NCBI RefSeq assembly: GCF_029439465.1 | Contig: NZ_JAROAV010000024.1 | Coordinates: 62,001 to 126,000 of the forward strand | Length of the DNA: 64,000 bases | Source of the DNA: Luteipulveratus flavus | Lineage (GTDB): Bacteria > Actinomycetota > Actinomycetes > Actinomycetales > Dermatophilaceae | Reading direction: 5' to 3' | Part shown: piece after piece, positions 45,682 through 54,189 of the stretch | How positions within the stretch are numbered: the first letter of the stretch is position 1 | Layout: every line of letters starts with the position of its first letter | Translations under genes and position numbers: made by a program | The notes under the pieces: model-generated | The model's input: only the letters and a program-made list of their open reading frames with translations | Told to the model about the DNA's origin: nothing | The model's database searches: none

Positions 45682-46557
45682 ATGACACCGAGGGCCCGGC
45701 CGGCGGTCCCCGCACCGACGCTCGTCCTGGTGGCGATCGCGTCGGTGCAGCTCGGCGGTGCGCTCGCGGCGACGCTGCTCCCGGCCATCGGCGTGACCGG
45801 GTCGGTGACGCTGCGCATCCTCGTCGCTGCGGTGATCCTGCTCGTCGTCGCCCGGCCGGACCTGCGCTCGCGCAGCCGGCACGACTGGATCACCGTCGGC
45901 TCGTACGCCGCGTGCCTCGGCCTGATGAACCTCGCCTTCTACGCGGCGCTGGAGCGGCTGCCCATCGGCGTCACCGTCACGATCGAGTTCGTCGGGCCGC
46001 TCACCCTCGCCGCGTTCACCTCACGCCGGCGCTGGGACGTCCTCGCGGTCGTGGCCGCCGCGTTCGGCGTCGTCCTGGTCTCGGGCGCGCTCGACACCAG
46101 CTGGAGCGACCTGGATCTCGTCGGGATCGCCCTCGCGCTCCTCGCCGGAGCGTGCTGGGCGGGGTACATCGTGACCAGCGCCCGGACGGGCGCCCGCTTC
46201 GCGGGGCTGGACGGCATCGCCATCGCCATGCTGCTCGCGACCGTGGTCATCGCGCCGTTCGGTGTGGTCCACGCGGGAACCGACCTGCTCGACGGGGCGG
46301 TGCTGCTCAAGGGCGCCGGCATCGCGCTGCTGTCGTCGGTGGTGCCGTACTCCCTGGAGCTCGTGGCGCTGCGAACGCTGCACGCCAACGTCTTCGGGAT
46401 CCTCCTCAGCCTCGAGCCGGCGGCCGCGGCACTCGCCGGCCTCGTCGTCCTCGGACAGTCCCTCACTCCCCTGCGCCTGGTCGGCATGGCCCTGGTCGTG
46501 CTCGCCAGCGGGGTCGTGCTCGGGACCCGGCGGACGACCGCCGCACCCGAGGGATGA
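45682..46557 (+). CDS. EamA/RhtA-type drug-metabolite exporter
   Basis: A 291-aa protein with ten predicted helices in two EamA repeats. LPIGVTVTIEFVGPLTLAAF and the repeat-two counterpart TLHANVFGILLSLEPAAAAL are typical of the RhtA (threonine/homoserine exporter) branch. It lies 31 bases after the peptidase gene and may be co-transcribed, which would suit export of amino acids or peptides from wall turnover; the cargo is not established. Confidence 0.87.
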   Translation: MTPRARPAVPAPTLVLVAIASVQLGGALAATLLPAIGVTGSVTLRILVAAVILLVVARPDLRSRSRHDWITVGSYAACLGLMNLAFYAALERLPIGVTVTIEFVGPLTLAAFTSRRRWDVLAVVAAAFGVVLVSGALDTSWSDLDLVGIALALLAGACWAGYIVTSARTGARFAGLDGIAIAMLLATVVIAPFGVVHAGTDLLDGAVLLKGAGIALLSSVVPYSLELVALRTLHANVFGILLSLEPAAAALAGLVVLGQSLTPLRLVGMALVVLASGVVLGTRRTTAAPEG

Positions 46558-46560
46558 GAC

Positions 46561-46599
46561 GACGCCGGCCGCAGCACGGGCAGAGCTGCGACCGGCGTC
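46561..46599. terminator. Bidirectional hairpin between the EamA gene and terC
   Basis: GACGCCGGCCGCAGC and GCTGCGACCGGCGTC pair over 15 positions with one mismatch around a nine-base loop. It lies between two convergent stops. Confidence 0.75.
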
Positions 46600-46611
46600 A
46601 GAGGGCCGTGC

Positions 46612-47604
46612 TCAGACGGACAGCGACGAGCGGTCGTCGTGGCGCGACTTGGCCAGGCTCGCGACCGCGGTGATCCCGAGGACACCGACGATCACCACCA
46701 GCGACAACCAGATCGGGATGTCCGGCACGGCGTGGATGGGCTGGCCGCCGTTGATGAACGGCAGGTTGTTCTCGTGCAGGGCGTGCATGATCAGCTTGAC
46801 GCCGATGAACGCCAGCAGCACCGACAGACCGATGCTGAGGTAGACGAGCTTCTTGAGCAGGCCGCCGATGAGGAAGTACAGCTGGCGCAGACCCATCAGC
46901 GCGAAGATGTTGGCCATCAGGACCAGGAAAGGCTCCTTGGTCAGACCGAAGATCGCGGGGATCGAGTCGAGGGCGAAGAGCAGGTCGGTCGTCCCCAGCG
47001 CGAGGATCACGATGGCGAACGGCGTCAGCACCTTCTTGCCGGCCTCGACCGTGCGCAGCCGCACGCCGGCGTCCCAGGACTGGGTGACCGGGAAGCGCGC
47101 CTCGACGAACTTCATCAGGCGGTTCTCCTCGTACTCCTCGTCCGCGTCGCCGTTCTCGCTCGCGAGGTTGTACGCGGTGTAGATGAGGAACGCGCCGAAG
47201 ATGTAGAAGATCCAGGCGAACTGGTTGATGGCCACGGCGCCGACGGCGATGAAGATCCCGCGCAGGACCAGGGCGATGATGATGCCGACCATCAACGCCT
47301 CCTGCTGGAACTTCGCCGGCACGTTGAAGCGCGCCATGATGATCAGGAAGACGAAGAGGTTGTCGATCGAGAGCGAGTACTCGGTCAACCAGCCGGCGAA
47401 GAACTCCCCCGCGTAGCGACCTCCGGAGAAGTACCAGACGCCGAGGCCGAAGAGCACGGCCAGCCCGACGAAGAAGATGAGCGCGGTGGACGTCTCACGG
47501 TTGGAGGGGACGTGGGGGCGACGTCCGATGATGAAGACGTCGGCGAGCAGGATCGCGGCGGTGGAACCGACGACGACGATCCAGACCCAGGGTTCTACAT
47601 GCAT
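46612..47604 (-). CDS. TerC/Alx family membrane protein (probable manganese exporter)
   Basis: 330 aa, about nine helices. Conserved TerC features are TEYSLSIDNLFVFLIIMARF and ALGTTDLLFALDSIPAIFGLTKEPF, whose acidic residues lie in the membrane. The frame is open upstream, but ATG 47604 (MHVEPWVWIVVVGS) is the standard start. TerC proteins such as Alx are linked to Mn2+ export and to metalation of exported proteins. A yybP-ykoY riboswitch in the leader strongly supports a manganese role. It is convergent with the EamA gene. Confidence 0.92.
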   Translation of the reverse strand: MHVEPWVWIVVVGSTAAILLADVFIIGRRPHVPSNRETSTALIFFVGLAVLFGLGVWYFSGGRYAGEFFAGWLTEYSLSIDNLFVFLIIMARFNVPAKFQQEALMVGIIIALVLRGIFIAVGAVAINQFAWIFYIFGAFLIYTAYNLASENGDADEEYEENRLMKFVEARFPVTQSWDAGVRLRTVEAGKKVLTPFAIVILALGTTDLLFALDSIPAIFGLTKEPFLVLMANIFALMGLRQLYFLIGGLLKKLVYLSIGLSVLLAFIGVKLIMHALHENNLPFINGGQPIHAVPDIPIWLSLVVIVGVLGITAVASLAKSRHDDRSSLSV

Positions 47605-47637
47605 GGGCAACAGCCTTCCGGGCACGGCAACAGTGAC

Positions 47638-47727
47638 CGGAGGTCTCTCCCGCCCTGCTCGGGCGAGCAACCCCGGGCTGCTGGCCGTGCTGACGGGGGT
47701 GCGCTTGGGGGATACTCCCCTCCGCCG
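47638..47727 (-). ncRNA. yybP-ykoY manganese riboswitch upstream of terC
   Basis: On the minus strand the leader begins CGGCGGAGGGGAGTATCCCC and ends GGGAGAGACCTCCGG. GGAGG near the 5' end pairs with CCTCC at the 3' end (closing stem). The conserved GGGGAGTA loop, the CCGTCAGCACG segment and the GGGAGAGACC loop are those of the yybP-ykoY family, in which Mn2+ sits between the two docked loops. Between them is a GTTGCTC-GCCC-GAGCA hairpin. It ends about 33 bases before the terC ATG, and a GGAAGG site follows, so either translational or transcriptional control is possible. Confidence 0.88.
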
Positions 47728-47776
47728 ATCAGTTTCTCAGATGGCCGGGGCTGATGGCGAATGCGGGTCCGGTCGG

Positions 47777-48133
47777 TCAGGCGGACTCGGACATCAGGGC
47801 GGGCGTCCGGTCGACGCCGAGGCGACCGGTGCGCTCGGCCCAGCGCTCGAAGATCACCGTGCAGAAGGGCGGGATCGAGCTGAGGAGCGCCAGGGCGGTC
47901 GTCCGGACGTCCCAGCGTGCCGAGCGCGCCACCCACAGCGAGACGAGCACGTACGCGACGAAGATCGTGCCGTGGATGGGGCCGAACACCTTGACGCCGC
48001 CCTCACCGGCCTGCGCGATCCACTTGAAGTACATCCCGATCAGCAGACCGAGCCAGGAGAGCGCCTCGGCGAAGGCGACGATGCGGAAGACGGTGCGGTG
48101 CCGGGCACGCGGCGATGAGGTCGAGGTCGTCAC
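47777..48133 (-). CDS. DUF3817 domain-containing membrane protein
   Basis: A 118-aa protein with about three helices (FRIVAFAEALSWLGLLIGMYFKW, GTIFVAYVLVSLWVA, TTALALLSSIPPFCTVIFERW) and the conserved PIHG turn. The function is unknown. The open frame extends upstream, but GTG 48133 is chosen because TACGAT lies eight bases before it and no ribosome-binding site is present. It is widespread in actinobacteria near uvrB. It lies upstream of the terC riboswitch on the same strand. Confidence 0.85.
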   Translation of the reverse strand: MTTSTSSPRARHRTVFRIVAFAEALSWLGLLIGMYFKWIAQAGEGGVKVFGPIHGTIFVAYVLVSLWVARSARWDVRTTALALLSSIPPFCTVIFERWAERTGRLGVDRTPALMSESA

Positions 48134-48141
48134 GACTACAC

Positions 48142-48147
48142 ATCGTA
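48142..48147 (-). promoter_or_regulatory. -10 element for the DUF3817 gene (leaderless start)
   Basis: TACGAT on the minus strand ends eight bases before the GTG. Confidence 0.45.
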
Positions 48148-48211
48148 GTAGGCGACCGGCGGGCGGTGCGCGCCGGACGGTCGTCGCGGCGACCTGATCG
48201 CCGCGCACGGC

Positions 48212-50323
48212 CTAGCGGGTCGCCTCCTGCATCTGCCGCAGCTCCTTCTTGAGGTCGCCGAGCTCGTCCCGCAGCCGGGCGGCCAGCTCGAAGTGCAGGT
48301 CGGCGGCCGCCTGGTGCATCTGCGTCGTGAGCTCCTGGATCAGGTTGGCCAGGTCGCTGGCGGGCATGTCGTCGAGCCGGCCGGAGGCCACACCGGCGTC
48401 CGCCTGGACCTGACCGGCTCCCCTGCCACGTCCGCCGCTCTTGCCGCGCGACTGGCTGCGCCCGGAACCCATCAGCGTGTCGGTGTCGGCGTCCTCCCGC
48501 TGGAGCATGTCGGTGATGTCGGCGATCTTCTTGCGCAGCGGCTGCGGGTCGATGCCCTTCTCCAGGTTGTACGCCAGCTGCTTCTCGCGCCGGCGCTGGG
48601 TCTCGTCGATCGCCTCCTGCATCGAGGGCGTCACCGAGTCGGCGTACATGTGCACCTGGCCGGAGACGTTGCGCGCCGCACGTCCGATGGTCTGGATCAG
48701 CGAGCGGGCCGACCGCAGGAAGCCCTCCTTGTCGGCGTCCAGGATCGACACCAGGGACACCTCCGGGAGATCCAGGCCCTCGCGCAGCAGGTTGATGCCG
48801 ACGAGGACGTCGAACTCGCCGAGCCGCAGCTCGCGCAGCAGCTCGACGCGCCGCAGCGTGTCGACCTCGGAGTGCAGGTACCGGACCCGGACGTCCTTCT
48901 CCAGCAGGTAGTCGGTGAGGTCCTCGGCCATCTTCTTGGTCAGCGTGGTGACCAGCACCCGCTCGTCCCGCTCGGCGCGCTCGCGGATCTCGTGCAGCAG
49001 GTCGTCGATCTGGCCCTTGGTCGGCTTCAGGACGACCTCGGGGTCGACCAGACCGGTCGGGCGGATGACCTGCTCGACGTAGCCGTCGGACTTGGCCAGC
49101 TCGTAGTCGCCCGGCGTCGCCGACAGGTACACGGTCTGACCGATCCGCTCCAGGAACTCCTCCCACTTCAGCGGGCGGTTGTCCATCGCCGACGGCAGCC
49201 GGAAGCCGTGGTCGACCAGGGTGCGCTTGCGCGACATGTCGCCCTCGTACATCGCGCCGATCTGCGGGACGGTCTGGTGCGACTCGTCGAGGACCAGCAG
49301 GAAGTCCTCGGGGAAGTAGTCGAGCAGGCAGTTCGGCGCCGTGCCGGGACCGCGGCCGTCGATGTGGCGGCTGTAGTTCTCGATGCCCGAGCACGAGCCC
49401 ACCTGGCGCATCATCTCGATGTCGTAGGTGGTGCGCATCCGCAGCCGCTGCGCCTCCAGCATCTTGCCCTGGCGCTCGAACGTCGCCAGCTGCTGCTCCA
49501 GCTCGCTCTCGATGCCCGCGATCGCGCGCTCCATCCGCTGCGGCCCGGCGACGTAGTGGGAGGCCGGGAAGACGTACATCTCCTGCTCCTCGTTCACCAC
49601 CTCGCCGCTGAGCGGGTGCAGCGTGTAGATGCGCTCGATCTCGTCGCCGAAGAACTCGATCCGGATCGCGAGCTCCTCGTAGACCGGGATGATCTCCACG
49701 GTGTCCCCGCGCACCCGGAACGTGCCGCGAGTGAAGGCCAGGTCGTTGCGGGTGTACTGCATCTGCACGAACCGGCGCAGCAGGTCGTCGCGCTCGATCT
49801 GCTGGCCCACCTTGAGCTGGACCATCCGGTCGACGTACTCCTGCGGGGTGCCCAGACCGTAGATGCAGGACACCGACGCGACCACGATCGCGTCGCGGCG
49901 GGTCAGCAGCGAGTTGGTCGCGCTGTGGCGCAGCCGCTCGACCTCGTCGTTGATCGAGGAGTCCTTCTCGATGTAGGTGTCCGTCTGCGGGACGTACGCC
50001 TCGGGCTGGTAGTAGTCGTAGTAGGAGACGAAGTACTCGACGGCGTTGTTCGGCAGCAGCTCGCGGAACTCGTTGGCCAGCTGCGCGGCGAGCGTCTTGT
50101 TGGGCGCCATCACCAGGGTCGGCCGCTGCACCTGCTCGATCAGCCACGCGGTGGTCGCCGACTTGCCCGTACCCGTCGCACCCAGCAGCACGATGTCCTG
50201 CTCACCCGCCTGCACCCGCCGGGTCAGGTCGGCGATCGCGGTCGGCTGGTCACCGCTCGGGCTGTACTCCGACACCACCTCGAACGGAGCCACCCGGCGC
50301 TGCAGGTCAGTCGTGGGACGCAT
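48212..50323 (-). CDS. uvrB: UvrABC excinuclease subunit B
   Basis: A 703-aa damage-verifying helicase-like ATPase. Walker A is GATGTGKS (48-55), and the DNA-inserting beta-hairpin region [20 protein letters not shown] follows. Later motifs are LLVLDESHQ (DEAD-type box), [10 protein letters not shown] and the C-terminal motif block [17 protein letters not shown] with QTIGRAARN. The C-terminal UvrC-binding helix pair is [20 protein letters not shown] Gly/Arg/Ser-rich insertion (about 620-650) precedes it. Confidence 0.97.
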   Translation of the reverse strand: MRPTTDLQRRVAPFEVVSEYSPSGDQPTAIADLTRRVQAGEQDIVLLGATGTGKSATTAWLIEQVQRPTLVMAPNKTLAAQLANEFRELLPNNAVEYFVSYYDYYQPEAYVPQTDTYIEKDSSINDEVERLRHSATNSLLTRRDAIVVASVSCIYGLGTPQEYVDRMVQLKVGQQIERDDLLRRFVQMQYTRNDLAFTRGTFRVRGDTVEIIPVYEELAIRIEFFGDEIERIYTLHPLSGEVVNEEQEMYVFPASHYVAGPQRMERAIAGIESELEQQLATFERQGKMLEAQRLRMRTTYDIEMMRQVGSCSGIENYSRHIDGRGPGTAPNCLLDYFPEDFLLVLDESHQTVPQIGAMYEGDMSRKRTLVDHGFRLPSAMDNRPLKWEEFLERIGQTVYLSATPGDYELAKSDGYVEQVIRPTGLVDPEVVLKPTKGQIDDLLHEIRERAERDERVLVTTLTKKMAEDLTDYLLEKDVRVRYLHSEVDTLRRVELLRELRLGEFDVLVGINLLREGLDLPEVSLVSILDADKEGFLRSARSLIQTIGRAARNVSGQVHMYADSVTPSMQEAIDETQRRREKQLAYNLEKGIDPQPLRKKIADITDMLQREDADTDTLMGSGRSQSRGKSGGRGRGAGQVQADAGVASGRLDDMPASDLANLIQELTTQMHQAAADLHFELAARLRDELGDLKKELRQMQEATR

Positions 50324-50363
50324 ACGTCAACGGTAGACGCTGCCACCGACAGTCCCACCAGGG

Positions 50364-51413
50364 TCAGGGCACGCGGTGGGTCCACTCCGGTGTACCGAAC
50401 TTCTCCTCGACCAGCCGCGCAGCCTCGGTCAGCTCGGCCTCGGTGTACGCGGAGTCGTGCGTGGCGTACATCCCGCGGAAGGTGTCCAGGAAGGAGGACA
50501 TGATCGCCTCGCGGGACAGGCCGGTCTGGCTGCGCATCGGGTCGACCCGCTTGTTGGCCGACTTCGTGCCCTTGTCCGACATCTTCTCCCGGCCGATCCG
50601 CAGCACCTCGAGCATCTTGTCGGCATCGATGTCGTACGCCATCGTCACGTGGTGCAGGACCGCGCCCGAGGCGAACCGCTTCTGCGCGGCGCCGGCGATC
50701 TTGCCCTTGTCCGAGGCGATGTCGTTGAGCGGGACGTAGCGCGCGTTGACGCCGACCTCGGCGAGTGCGGCGATCACCCACTCGTCCAGGAAGGCGTACG
50801 AGCGCTCGAAGGACAGGCCCTCGACCATCGAGCTCGGCACGACGAGGGAGTAGGTGATGCAGTTGCCCGGCTCCATGAACATCGCGCCGCCGCCGGACAC
50901 CCGCCGCACCACCCCGATGTCGTGGCGAGCCGCGCCGTCGGCGTCGATCTCGTTGCGGTACGACTGGAACGAGCCGATCACCACCAGCGGGGAGTCCCAG
51001 TCCCAGAACCGCAGCGTCGGCGGCCGGTCACCGCGGGCCACCTCCTGGGCGATGACCTCGTCGAGCGCAACGTGCATGACCGGCGCCATGGCCCGTGCCG
51101 AGATGACGTCGAAGGTGTGGTCGGCCCACCCCGTCGCTCGCCCGAGCGCCCGGCGTACGGCCACGCCCACCGCCGCGGGCGAGAATCCGATGAGGGACAC
51201 CGAGTCGTCCAGCGCGCCGGTGATCGCCGAGGCGAGCTGGTCGACGGAGGCGTCCTCCGGCATCCCCACCAGTGCGGCGTCGATGTCCTCCAGCGCCTCG
51301 TCGGGCTCGAGGAAGAAGTCTCCCGAGACGGACACCTTCGACAGCCGGCCGCCGGCCACCTCGACGTCGACCGCCACGAGCTTGCCGCCGGGGACCTTGT
51401 ACTCGCCTCGCAT
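50364..51413 (-). CDS. Lipoate-protein ligase-like protein with N-terminal accessory domain
   Basis: 349 aa. Residues 1-85 (GEYKVPGGKLVAVDVEV, SGDFFLEPDEAL) look like the accessory domain normally found at the C-terminus of LplA. Residues 105-330 are the catalytic BPL/LplA fold with WDSPLVVIGSFQS, RRVSGGGAMF (lipoate/lipoyl-AMP loop) and SDKGKIAGAAQKR (catalytic Lys). The order is therefore swapped relative to E. coli LplA. It should attach lipoyl groups to 2-oxoacid dehydrogenases or glycine cleavage H protein; octanoyl transfer is also possible. Confidence 0.85.
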   Translation of the reverse strand: MRGEYKVPGGKLVAVDVEVAGGRLSKVSVSGDFFLEPDEALEDIDAALVGMPEDASVDQLASAITGALDDSVSLIGFSPAAVGVAVRRALGRATGWADHTFDVISARAMAPVMHVALDEVIAQEVARGDRPPTLRFWDWDSPLVVIGSFQSYRNEIDADGAARHDIGVVRRVSGGGAMFMEPGNCITYSLVVPSSMVEGLSFERSYAFLDEWVIAALAEVGVNARYVPLNDIASDKGKIAGAAQKRFASGAVLHHVTMAYDIDADKMLEVLRIGREKMSDKGTKSANKRVDPMRSQTGLSREAIMSSFLDTFRGMYATHDSAYTEAELTEAARLVEEKFGTPEWTHRVP

Positions 51414-51454
51414 GACCCGACCGTACGCCGTTGCTCAGCAGCGGTACCGCGTGG

Positions 51455-52375
51455 TCAGCACTCCCGGTGCCCCTCGCGCCAGTAGCCCATGAACGCCACC
51501 GCGGACCGCGGGACGTCGTACTCGCCCACCAGCAGCCGGCGCATCGCTCGCACCACGGAGGACTCCCCCGCGATCCAGGCCGACAGCGGGGGCAGGTCGG
51601 CGCCGCGGTCGGTGGTCACCTCCCAGTACGCGGAGTCCTCCCCGTCGGCGACGACGGTGCTGGCGCCGCTGTGGGACGCGCCCGCGACGGCGTGGTCGTC
51701 CAGCCACGCTCGGACGGCGTCCCGCTGGCGCTCGCCGCGCTCCGGTCCGCGGATGCACCAGGTGAGCGTGACGCCGGGCGGCGTCCGCAGGTCCAGGACG
51801 TCCTCCGCCGCACCCACCTCGAGGCACGCGAGCCCGCGGGCGTGCTCCGGCAGCCGCTCGAGGATGCTCGCCACGGCGGGTACGGCCGACTCGTCGCCGA
51901 CGATCAGCTGGTCGGTCACGCCGGCCAGGTCGGTGCGGAACTCCATGCCGCCCGGCTCCCCGGGGTAGGCGGCGTGCGGGCCGTACAGGATGACCTCGTC
52001 CCCGGGTCGGGCGGTGCCGGCGAACGCCGAGGCCGGGCCGGTGTCCCCGTGGTCGACCATGTCGACGTCGACCTCGGCGACCTCGGACCGCACCGCGCGC
52101 ACCGTGTACGTACGGATGACCGGTCGCCGGTCGGCGTCCATCAGGCGCCACAGCCCGAACCAGTCGTCGCCGGTCGGCATGTCCGCCAGCGTCCCGGTCG
52201 CCGAGGCCAGCACCAGCTTGATGCGCTGGTCGTAGCCGATGTCCGCGAGATCGTGCAGGTCGGGACCCGTGAAGGTCAGGCGCACGAGGTGGGGGCTGAT
52301 CCGGGTCACGCGGCTGACCTGCACGCGGAACATCGCGAACGGGCGGACGGCGGCTGGGGCGACGGCGACGCTCAT
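51455..52375 (-). CDS. Siderophore-interacting protein (FAD-dependent ferric-siderophore reductase)
   Basis: A 306-aa SIP/ViuB-type flavoreductase. The FAD-binding barrel has RTYTVRAV, and the C-terminal domain has DESAVPAVASIL and WIAGESSVVRAMRRLL plus the family ending GYWREGHRE. It reduces ferric siderophores in the cytoplasm with NAD(P)H and so releases iron. An iron box lies 15 bases upstream of its start. No siderophore uptake genes lie next to it. Confidence 0.93.
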   Translation of the reverse strand: MSVAVAPAAVRPFAMFRVQVSRVTRISPHLVRLTFTGPDLHDLADIGYDQRIKLVLASATGTLADMPTGDDWFGLWRLMDADRRPVIRTYTVRAVRSEVAEVDVDMVDHGDTGPASAFAGTARPGDEVILYGPHAAYPGEPGGMEFRTDLAGVTDQLIVGDESAVPAVASILERLPEHARGLACLEVGAAEDVLDLRTPPGVTLTWCIRGPERGERQRDAVRAWLDDHAVAGASHSGASTVVADGEDSAYWEVTTDRGADLPPLSAWIAGESSVVRAMRRLLVGEYDVPRSAVAFMGYWREGHREC

Positions 52376-52390
52376 GCGCCCACCCTAGAG

Positions 52391-52409
52391 GAAGGTTTGC
52401 CTTACCTAT
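52391..52409 (-). promoter_or_regulatory. DtxR/IdeR-type iron box upstream of the siderophore reductase
   Basis: The minus strand reads ATAGGTAAGGCAAACCTTC. It matches the iron-box consensus TTAGGTTAGGCTAACCTAA at 14 of 19 positions and keeps the AGGT...ACCT core. It overlaps the last codons of coaE, so the reductase promoter lies within the end of the upstream gene. Confidence 0.75.
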
Positions 52410-53646
52410 CTTCGGGGGGCACGGGGGCTGTCCATCCGGTCTCCGCCGCCCACGCCCGGGCGCGCAGCAGCGCCGCTGCGATCCACGGCTCCTTGGCGTC
52501 GGTGTAGTCCTTCCGTGTGGCACCGTCTGCGCCGGGGTGCTGCCGCGCCATCTCGGCCTTCATCGCCGCGTACGCGTCCCGCTCGCCGGCGTTCGCCCGC
52601 CACCAGTCGCGCAGCAGCAGCGCGGTCCGGGCGCCCTCGGACGCCGCCGCCCGCACGTGGACGTTGACGACACGTCCGGGGTCCGCGCTGCCGAAGAAGA
52701 CCTTGCGCCACTGCTCAGGGTCGGGCGCGAACGGATGGACCGTGTCGGTCTCGGGGCCGCGCCGGCCGGTGAAGCCCGCGGCGAGCAGACCGGCGGCGAA
52801 GTCGTCGGTCAGCGCGTCGTCCAGCGCCCGCACCCCCACCTGCAGATCGATGACGTCCTTGGCCGCAAGCCCCGGCACGCTCGTCGACCCGATGTGGTCG
52901 ACCGCCACGACCCGGTCGCCGAGACCGGCCCGCGCGAGCTGGGTCTCGATGCGGCCGACCAGTCGCGCGCCCGTGACCGCCCAGGACGGGTCGGGACCCG
53001 TGAGTGAGACGTGGTCCGGGCGGCGCACCCGGCGCTCGGCCGCGAGGTTGTCCGCGTACGGCCGGATCCGGTTGCGCCACAACGCGTCGACGCGCTCCTG
53101 CAGCGCCTCGACCGACTCGACGTTGGGCAGCAGCACGTCCGCCGCCGCCCGTCGCTGCTCGTCGGACGCCTGCGCCGCGATGCGCGACCGCGCGTCCTCC
53201 TGCGACATGCCACGGTCCGTGACGAGCCGCTGCAGCCGGACGTCCTCCGGTGCGTCGACGATGACGACGAGGTGGTAGTCCACGGTCCGGCCCAGCTCGA
53301 CCAGGAGCGGGATGTCGTGCAGCACGACCGAGCCCGTCGCGGCCCGGTCCATCTGGCGCTGGGTCTCGGCGAGCACCAACGGGTGCACGATCGCGTTCAG
53401 TGCCTCCCGCGCGCCGGTGTCACCGAAGACGAGGCGGCCGAGCGCGGGGCGGTCCAGCTCGCCGCTCGCGGTCAGGACGTCCCGACCGAACCGGTCGACC
53501 ACCTGCGCGAGCCCGGGCGTGCCGAGGGCGACGACCTCCCGAGCGATCACGTCGGAGTCGATCAGCACCGCTCCTCGCTCGACGAGCCGGCGCGCTGCCG
53601 TCGACTTGCCCGAACCGATCCCACCCGAGAGCCCGACGCGCAGCAT
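52402..53646 (-). CDS. coaE: Dephospho-CoA kinase fused to a GrpB/UPF0157 domain
   Basis: 414 aa, about twice the length of a plain CoaE. Residues 1-200 are the kinase that makes CoA in the last biosynthetic step: GGIGSGKST (8-16), LIDSDVIAREVV, HDIPLLVE. Residues 205-400 are a GrpB-type nucleotidyltransferase-fold domain with DHIGSTSVPGLAAKDVIDLQ. The same fusion is known in mycobacteria (Rv1631), where the extra domain is thought to aid folding or regulation. It lies near rpsA, as in mycobacteria. Confidence 0.95.
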   Translation of the reverse strand: MLRVGLSGGIGSGKSTAARRLVERGAVLIDSDVIAREVVALGTPGLAQVVDRFGRDVLTASGELDRPALGRLVFGDTGAREALNAIVHPLVLAETQRQMDRAATGSVVLHDIPLLVELGRTVDYHLVVIVDAPEDVRLQRLVTDRGMSQEDARSRIAAQASDEQRRAAADVLLPNVESVEALQERVDALWRNRIRPYADNLAAERRVRRPDHVSLTGPDPSWAVTGARLVGRIETQLARAGLGDRVVAVDHIGSTSVPGLAAKDVIDLQVGVRALDDALTDDFAAGLLAAGFTGRRGPETDTVHPFAPDPEQWRKVFFGSADPGRVVNVHVRAAASEGARTALLLRDWWRANAGERDAYAAMKAEMARQHPGADGATRKDYTDAKEPWIAAALLRARAWAAETGWTAPVPPEDR

Positions 53647-53672
53647 ACGAAGACCTTACGGGCGCTGGACTC

Positions 53673-54125
53673 TCAGTCGACGAGGCGGGCCGGGAAGCCG
53701 CCGGTGGCCACCGGCGACCAGCGGGTCGGCGTCACCCGCAGGATCGACTTGCCCTGGTCGAGCATCGCCTGCCGGTACTCCTCCCAGTCCGGGTGCTCGC
53801 CCGAGATGCTGCGGAAGTACTCGACCAGCGGCTCGACCGAGTCGGGCACGTCGATCACCTCGCAGTCGCCGTCGACCTGCACCCACGCGCCGTTGAAGTC
53901 GTCCGAGAGCACCAGCACGCTCACCCGCGTGTCGCGGCGGGCGTTGGCGACCTTGGCGCGCTCGGGATAGCTGGAGATCACCAGCCGACCCTCGCCGTCG
54001 ACGCCCCCGGTGACGGGAGAGGACTGCGGCCGGCCGTCCGACCGGGTGGTGATGAGCACCATGTGGTGCCGGTCGCGGATGAAGTCGAGCAGCTCGCCGC
54101 GCTCGACCGCGGTCGTCGTGGCCAT
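53673..54125 (-). CDS. PPOX-class F420-dependent oxidoreductase-like protein
   Basis: A 150-aa split-barrel flavin/F420-binding protein. LLDFIRDRHHMVLITTRSDGRPQSSPV is the family start, followed by VISSYPERAKVANARRDTRVSVLVL (cofactor phosphate region). Whether it uses F420, FMN or heme/biliverdin cannot be told from the sequence. The frame opens further upstream, but ATG 54125 has AGGA just before it and gives the usual family length. It is divergent from the SDR gene. Confidence 0.85.
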   Translation of the reverse strand: MATTTAVERGELLDFIRDRHHMVLITTRSDGRPQSSPVTGGVDGEGRLVISSYPERAKVANARRDTRVSVLVLSDDFNGAWVQVDGDCEVIDVPDSVEPLVEYFRSISGEHPDWEEYRQAMLDQGKSILRVTPTRWSPVATGGFPARLVD

Positions 54126-54176
54126 CGTCCTGGGCATGAGCCCATGGTCACATGAGCCGGGCACCCTCGGCCGGTC

Positions 54177-54182
54177 TAGCGT
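54177..54182 (+). promoter_or_regulatory. -10 element for the SDR gene (leaderless start)
   Basis: TAGCGT ends seven bases before the ATG, and no ribosome-binding site is present. Confidence 0.45.
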
Positions 54183-54189
54183 GACCGTC

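Noticed and set aside
52402-53646. Frameshift or misassembly explaining the double-length coaE
   Set aside because: The second half is a recognisable GrpB domain in frame, and the same fusion is known in mycobacteria.
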